64,000 bases of DNA from contig OX422214.1 of assembly GCA_949130495.1 (NCBI GenBank), positions 257,304,187 to 257,368,186 on the forward strand. The letters are read 5' to 3'. Both the position numbers and the translations under genes were made by a program. Positions 58,817 through 64,000 of the stretch are shown here, one piece after another (positions within the stretch are counted from its first letter, which is position 1; every line of letters begins with the position of its first letter). Below the pieces are notes generated by a model. It was not told where the DNA came from. It saw only the letters and a list, made by a program, of their open reading frames with translations, and searched no databases. This stretch comes from Sambucus nigra. Taxonomy: Eukaryota; Streptophyta; Magnoliopsida; Dipsacales; Adoxaceae.

Positions 58817-59434
58817 CAGGGTCGGCCCTACGACTTTGATGGCCCCATGTGAGCTTGTAAAACTGAGCCATTTTTACATGTATACATAAATAATTGATAC
58901 GTATATGCATTTGTTTCAATAAAATTCCACGAATTCCAAAAAACAATACAAGAATTCATGACATACTCCATGGATGTGTAATGTACAAAAGGAATATTTA
59001 TAATTAAATTCATGAATAAATAAAAAATAATAATTAATGGCACTAGGATATATTTATAACCTATTAAAGAGGTTTGAACTAAAAGGTCTATTAGAAAATA
59101 TCATGTAATTTGGAGAATATATAATATTAAATGCTAAGTGAGGATATTATTATCATTTTAGGGTCACACCCCAACTCTCCACTTCTAATTTTGATTGGAA
59201 GTTAAATTTAAAGTTTCAATGATGTTTAGATTTTAAGTTAAATTTAAAGTTTTAATGATGTTAGAAATGATTTTAATTGGGCACTTTCAATTCTAAAAAG
59301 TAAGGTAAGGTAATGCAGTGTCCTTATATATATGCATTCTTAATATGTAAATATAGAATAGTTAACACTTGTGGATTTTTTTTATTGAAGTGTCGAATTT
59401 TGTGAGGCCCTCTTCAACTTGGGTCGTAGGTAAC
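58817..59434. mobile_element. hAT-type non-autonomous element
   Basis: Left end CAGGGTCGGCCCTACGACTT is a typical hAT (Tip100-like) terminus (CAGGGxCGGCCCTA). The right end has the inverted block GAGGCCCTCTTCAACTTGGG then TCGTAGG, but the last ~10 bases are changed. Flanking 8-mers ATCGAATG (58809-58816) and ATTGAATG (59435-59442) differ at one base and fit a hAT target duplication. 618 bp, no coding content. Confidence 0.75.
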
Positions 59435-59442
59435 ATTGAATG

Positions 59443-61795
59443 CATACATCAACTCTCCTTAACAATATGATATAAGTTGACAAAAGTTTGACATATTCAT
59501 CACATCGATATAATTACTACGGGAATATGCATTTCATTTGGTATAATTACTTCAGATATACGCGTTTCATTCGATATAATTTCCCGAATGAGACTTTTTG
59601 AACAAAAAAATATAGAGTGGTCCAATATCCTTCATTTAGGGTCTAGATCCCAAATATATGCTTTGTATTCGATATAATCATTCTGAGCATTAAGGTTTTA
59701 CTTCAGATAATGAACGAATGAACAATTCTTTTAAAAAAATTTAACTTTGATTCGAGATAATCACCCTGCAAATCATCATCTTCTTCGGAGGGCGAATGAC
59801 GAACAACTGTAAAACTTTATTTTCAGGGTTACCCTTTTCAACGTTTTAAAAATATGAAAAAAACATATATGTGCTGTAAAAATGACCTCAGAGGCTAAGA
59901 CAAATTATTTTAGCTACTTTCATTAGGTTTAGGATGACTACAACCATTGGTAACACCTTCCATGGTGTGTTGTAACTTCAATATGGGAATTATGATAACT
60001 TCAATTGATGAAAATGGTTGAAAACCCCAATTTCAATATGATTTCAGCATAGTTGATCACTATTACGGGTTCTAACGTGAAGATTCATGATAGTTTGGTG
60101 ATGAAGTTAGTGTAGGATTTTGAATGAGAAAATGAATTGAGAGGAAAAATGGTAGTTTTGGCTAATTTAAGTGTAAAAAAATTATTTATACTATGTGGTG
60201 ATCCATAGAAAAAAAATATAAAAACTTTATTATGTATCACTAATCAGAATTGGTCATGAGATTGATAAAAATTGACAAAACCCCGTGTAGAAATTATAAA
60301 ACAAACCCCTAATATGTGTACTGTTATAAAAAAAATTGGGCGTTAAATATATCTCTACTACCTAAAAAGAGGAAAGTGTGATTGGAATGGTCAAAAGACC
60401 AAATAACCCTCCTCTAAATTACAATCCCACAATTACCATTCAACCATATGACAAACAGACCTTTCATCTAATCAACAATCATCTACTTGCCCTATTATTT
60501 CACCACGTCCCATGATCATCTCAATGAATCTGATCAGACTCGGTTGTGAATATGGAAGGTGAAACAGTTCTCACATCCCACCATAAAACCCACTCCATTA
60601 ACACATCATCACCACCTAAACCCCATACCCAACACTCATATACAGGTAAGAATTTTCTATATGGCATTTCGTTTTGTTTCTGTTCATAAATTGTGATTAG
60701 ATTTGCTTTTTATTGAAATGATATTTTAAGGGTTCAAGGAGTGAAATAACTTCTCCAATGGTAAGTTTAATATCTCCAGTATGCAAACCACGACACACGC
60801 TGCTAAGCAATGACTGGGAGTACTGCTCCAGTTAAGTACCTGCTACTTATTAGACACCAGCTTCGTGTATGTGTCAAATATTTACTAATCAGTATGCTTA
60901 TGTATATCCCCATTTTATTGATAATTAGAGATTTAAAAATAAAATAAAGCAAACAGTATGCAAGATTATGCACTAACGAGAGAAAAATCTAAATCTGTTA
61001 TTGGGCATATACTGAATAGATTACGCACAGAGGGTTGGACCATGATTAAACAAATAACTATAGAATACATAAGAATATAATTCAAGGGCATTGTTAATAC
61101 CAACCTCCATAAAATATTTCTAAACATGGTGGGCTTCGGGAAAAGTAATGCATGCCTCGAGTGTTGGAAAACTATTTTAATCTAATAGAAACACTAAATA
61201 CCAAATCCAATAAACTGAAATATAAGAAAACATGAAATATAAATTAAATTATCTTTAATAATTCTCAAAAGGCACAGTAACCATTGATGCTACAAATATG
61301 CTACTGTAAGGGGTACAAAGAAAAGGTCACAAATACAATTTAGTTATGGGTTACCGTATATGTTGCTTAAATGAAGGGCGAAACAAATAATTTGTAAAAA
61401 AAAGGGGAATTCATCAATTTGTCAAATTATAAGACATTTTTCAAATTTCTATTAATTTCCTGTATTTTCTTTTCATGCTAGTTTTATGTCTTAAATTTAG
61501 GGGTGAGTTAATTTATAAAATCAACTATGTTGGACTAATTGTATGAGGGGGGGTGGGGGGGAGTTGTTAGGTGTATATGTCACACATAATGAGAAAGTAT
61601 GCACAAGAGTTTTAAGCTGCAAGTATTTATTTTGTTTGTACGAGTGATTTAACAATCATGTCTTTGTCAGCACGATGCCAAGACAACTTTATCAATATAA
61701 AATGTGTGAATCTAATCTCTTTTAGAATTGAAAAAGGATAGAATTCAATTTCAATAATCCAATTAACAAAATTATTATAATCCCCTTCATTTTGC
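59443..61795. other. AT-rich unique-looking DNA, mostly non-coding
   Basis: No TE domain recognised. Imperfect repeats of ...TTCATTCGATATAAT / TTTCATTTGGTATAATTAC occur at 59500-59580 and a G-rich tract at 61544-61562. A possible first exon (60552-60645) is listed separately. Confidence 0.5.
60552..60645 (+). other. Possible first coding exon of an unknown gene
   Basis: An ATG at 60552 opens a frame of 31 codons (MEGETVLTSHHKTHSINTSS then PPKPHTQHSYT) that ends at a good donor, ACAG|GTAAGAATTT at 60645/60646. The upstream 150 bp are CA-rich and UTR-like, unlike the surrounding AT-rich DNA. I could not find a convincing next exon and do not recognise the protein. It could be chance. Confidence 0.2.
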
Positions 61796-62152
61796 GAAAA
61801 GAGAATGTAAAGCCTCATACAATGATATCAACACAAAATTGGTATTAAATGTCACAAATTTATACTAAATACTATTGTATAAGAATAGAAATGAGTTTCA
61901 TTTCTCCAAATAAGAAAATAATTACAACAGTTATCTTTGAGTAAGGTACACCATCTCAACATAGCTTATTTATTTTCTGAAAAGAGAATGCAGAGCCTCA
62001 TAAAATGATATCAACATAAATTTTGTTCTATACGGAACAAATTTATACTAATTACTATTGTATAAGAATAGAAGTCATTTTCATTAATCCATATAAGAAA
62101 ACAATTACAACAGTTAGCTATTTGAATAAGATACACTCAACATAGCTTATTA
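61796..62152. repeat. Tandem duplication, two units of 183 bp
   Basis: GAAAAGAGAATG starts each unit (61796 and 61979). Both continue with AGCCTCATAxAATGATATCA, ACTATTGTATAAGAATAGAA, AATTACAACAGTTA and CAACATAGCTTATT, with scattered differences. Confidence 0.9.
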
Positions 62153-62592
62153 AAAACTATGAGGAAAAAGTCATATAAAAAACCTCAGCAATCACATAAA
62201 CAAAGCAGGGGATACCATGATGCAAAGAATACACAATAAAAGATATGTTGTCACCTGTTCCATGTATTATTTCCTATTTATCAATGGAGTTTCTGTTTTG
62301 AATTGTCTCGTGATCATTTCATTGGCTCCCTATATTTACACTTCGACATGTACTTTATTTTCAATGTCGTATGTGGCAAAGAATAGATTATGTTTCTTTC
62401 CTGCCAAATATGATATATGGCCACAACATACATGAGTTTCATTACCATTTTGTTTATGAGGCTTGTGGTATAATATATCTAAGAGAATTGCATCTTAAAT
62501 TCATACCTACTGTTGCTTGGATTATTTTTATCAAGGTTCTCTTGACCCTGATAAGGGACTTTAGACGCCGCTGAGGAGACAGACGAATCGGG
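62153..62592. other. No recognisable feature
   Basis: Short open frames on the plus strand here (62217-62574) have no known motif and overlap each other; I regard them as chance. Confidence 0.5.
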
Positions 62593-62781
62593 TTAACCTG
62601 ACCCAAATTTCTGATGAAATGTCTTATGAGGTATACAATTTGATGCTACACTAAGGCTTGGGCTCCCAACTTCTTTTAATGTAACCTTGTTATAAGAAGC
62701 ACCTCTCACTTGAGCAGATAATTTTATTCGAGTCCTTCTCGGTGAAGCCCCTGAACCTTTTGACTTACCCGAAACAGTACT
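62593..62781 (-). other. Possible terminal exon of an unknown gene
   Basis: On the minus strand an open stretch of 62 codons without Met follows an acceptor-like AAAACAG (62786-62780) and ends with TAA at 62593-62595. It reads STVSGKSKGSGASPRRTRIK then LSAQVRGASYNKVTLKEVGS, a basic, Ser/Gly-rich sequence. Its base composition is richer in GC than its surroundings. I do not recognise the protein; it may be a degraded exon or chance. Confidence 0.25.
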
Positions 62782-63182
62782 GTTTTATGATGCATTTATT
62801 ACTTGCATCTACATGTTGAATATCCGGATTCGCTCGCACGTGGGCACAACTAGTAGGTTAAAACAAAGAGACTATTTATATTTTGTACGATCGTTTACTT
62901 AAAATATACTCAGGACCAACTTTGATAATAATTGAGATACCTCTAATGCATACCTTACAAAAATATGATACATATATTGACATCAATCAAATTTTTATTT
63001 ATAAATTTAATTTATTTTTTATATACATCAATTTGCACATGGAACATGTGCCTCGTTAATGTGACATTTTGGCCAAAAAAAGAAAAAAAAAAGTGAATGC
63101 GACAAGATAAGTTGGCTGTATCAACCATGTTGTATGGCTGTATCAACCATCTTGTATGACAAGATAATTTATCAACCACGTT
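62782..63182. other. AT-rich DNA with a short triplicated phrase
   Basis: TATCAACCAxxTTGTATG occurs three times (about 63118, 63140 and 63169), the last running into the SINE head. Otherwise nothing seen. Confidence 0.6.
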
Positions 63183-63364
63183 GTATGGCTTAGCCGGTTA
63201 GACCCTGGGTTTGCTCCCCAGAGGGCGCCAGTTCGAGTCCCGCAGATGGCCACGAACTGCGGGAATTAAAAACTCCTGTTATAGTAAGCCTTGTTTGGGG
63301 CGAAGGGATTAGTTTCGAGGTGCGCGCAAGCTGACCCGGGTATTACCCTCCGTCACAAAAAAAG
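63183..63364 (+). mobile_element. tRNA-derived SINE
   Basis: The head carries RNA polymerase III promoter boxes: box A TAGCCGGTTAGA (63191-63202) and box B GTTCGAGTCC (63231-63240), 28 bases apart. The anticodon-arm-like CTGGG-TTTGCTC-CCCAG is intact, but the T arm does not pair, so it is not a tRNA gene. The body ends with AGTTTCGAGGTGCGCGCAAG and CTGACCCGGGTATTACC, close to the 3' domain shared by many angiosperm SINEs (TCGAGGTGCGCGCAAGCTGGCCCGGACACC), followed by an A-rich tail. Exact ends and target duplication are uncertain. Confidence 0.88.
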
Positions 63365-63410
63365 AAGTAATAACCTGCCTACATTCTTATTAGAGTAAAG
63401 TACCACAACA

Positions 63411-63562
63411 GTCTCTTACCTTTCTATTGGTTTCAATTTAGTCCCTTACCTTTTTATTGTCTCAATTTAGTCCCTCACCTTTCAAATTGGTTCAATTTCA
63501 TCCCTATCCTTTTTATTGTTTCAATTTCATCCTCAATCTTTCGTTTTGTCTCAATTTAGTCC
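63411..63562. repeat. Minisatellite, about five units of 29-30 bp
   Basis: Units of the form CTCTTACCTTTxTATTGxTT then TCAATTTAGTC, with variants CAATTTCATC. The phrase is common at MULE/MITE ends in plants, but no inverted partner lies in the window. Confidence 0.85.
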
Positions 63563-63851
63563 ATCTGTTAACTATTTTGGATACAATTGACTATTTTACC
63601 CCTATTTATTTAAAAATAATATAATGAATGTTATAAAATTTTAAAAATTAGCTATTTTATTATTATTTGGGGATAAAAAACAATTTTTTATTCGAAAATA
63701 ATTAAAAAATAATTTTTATTTTTATTCTATCCCAGCTACTTTTAATTTTTCAAAAAAAAAAAAACTCGAGTAATAATTTTAATAGTCAACATAGTTTTTC
63801 TATTTATAAAAAACTCTTTTTTTTAATTTTAATTAAAAATATAAAATTTGA

Positions 63852-63995
63852 AGTTTTAGATTCATAATTGATTAGTGCCACTGGCGTGGACCCACATCAC
63901 AGAAAAAATTTTATTTATCAATTATATTACATAGATGGGGGAAAAATTGATGTCTTAGATTCACGATTGGTTAGTTCACTGGATCGGACTCTCAT
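63852..63995. repeat. Short direct duplication
   Basis: TTAGATTCATAATTGATTAG at 63857 and TTAGATTCACGATTGGTTAG at 63955, both followed by a CACTGGxxxGGACxC-type phrase; period about 98 bp. Confidence 0.75.
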
Positions 63996-64000
63996 CTCTA

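Noticed and set aside
60760..60860. snRNA or other structured RNA gene near ACGACACACGCTGCTAAGC
   Set aside because: No USE/TATA promoter pair, no conserved Sm site or box motifs recognised.
62217..62574. Small membrane protein
   Set aside because: Two overlapping short frames, no conserved motif, AT-rich hydrophobic residues expected by chance.
63183..63260. A tRNA gene (boxes A and B, intact anticodon arm)
   Set aside because: The T arm does not pair, there is no acceptor stem, and a SINE body with A-rich tail follows directly.
1..64000. A new defence, biosynthetic or regulatory system
   Set aside because: Everything recognised belongs to known transposable element families; the unassigned parts show no gene clustering.

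Overview
The window is a stretch of plant nuclear DNA, AT-rich and intron/UTR-poor, made almost entirely of nested and decayed transposable elements. The families seen (Athila-like and Tekay-like Ty3/gypsy, SIRE-like Ty1/copia, En/Spm CACTA, MULE, hAT-type non-autonomous elements, a tRNA-derived SINE, an Ogre/Tat-type solo LTR) together point to an angiosperm with a large genome, probably a eudicot; the species cannot be named from this sequence. I found no intact host gene, no rRNA, no functional tRNA and no CRISPR array. Every protein-coding stretch I recognise is broken by stops, frameshifts or insertions.

Layout. 1-8605: 3' part of an Athila-like gypsy element (gag end, protease, RT, RNase H, integrase, a post-pol ORF, 3' LTR), apparently inserted in the gag of the next element. 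8611-~18757: a Tekay-like chromovirus (gag, protease, RT, RNase H, integrase, chromo-like tail, 3' LTR), itself interrupted by a 0.6 kb hAT-type element (8907-9508) and a 2.96 kb LTR (11968-14924). ~18758-20340: a minus-strand Ty1/copia fragment. 21027-33938: a MULE with ~110 bp inverted repeats and transposase remnants; inside it lies a CACTA element (23221-33337, CTT target duplication) with TNP2, DUF4218, DUF4216 and TNP1-like remnants; inside the TNP2 gene lies a solo Ogre/Tat-type LTR (25556-27657, CCAAC duplication).

33939-58803: a second Tekay-like gypsy element whose 5' LTR carries a ~1.83 kb tandem duplication. Its gag is split by a SIRE-like copia element on the minus strand (38491-53531). 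That copia element is split by an LTR-bearing gypsy fragment (41588-~46835), and its 5' LTR hosts a compact LTR element of 2993 bp (48833-51825) that has two LTRs, PBS, polypurine tract, exact GAAAC duplications and only a 252 bp interior. The gypsy pol resumes at 53532 and ends in its 3' LTR (56655-58803).

58817-64000: a hAT-type element (58817-59434), then low-repeat AT-rich DNA with two weak exon-like segments (60552-60645 plus strand; 62593-62781 minus strand), a 183 bp tandem duplication, a SINE (about 63183-63364), a 30 bp minisatellite and a short terminal duplication.

Nesting gives a relative order of insertion: outer gypsy, then MULE and copia into it, then CACTA into MULE and the compact LTR element into the copia LTR, then the Ogre-type LTR into CACTA. 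I did not find a new biological system. The best observations are structural: the compact LTR element, the tandemly duplicated LTR with ~113 bp modules, and a palindromic TCGA array at the same place in two related LTRs.
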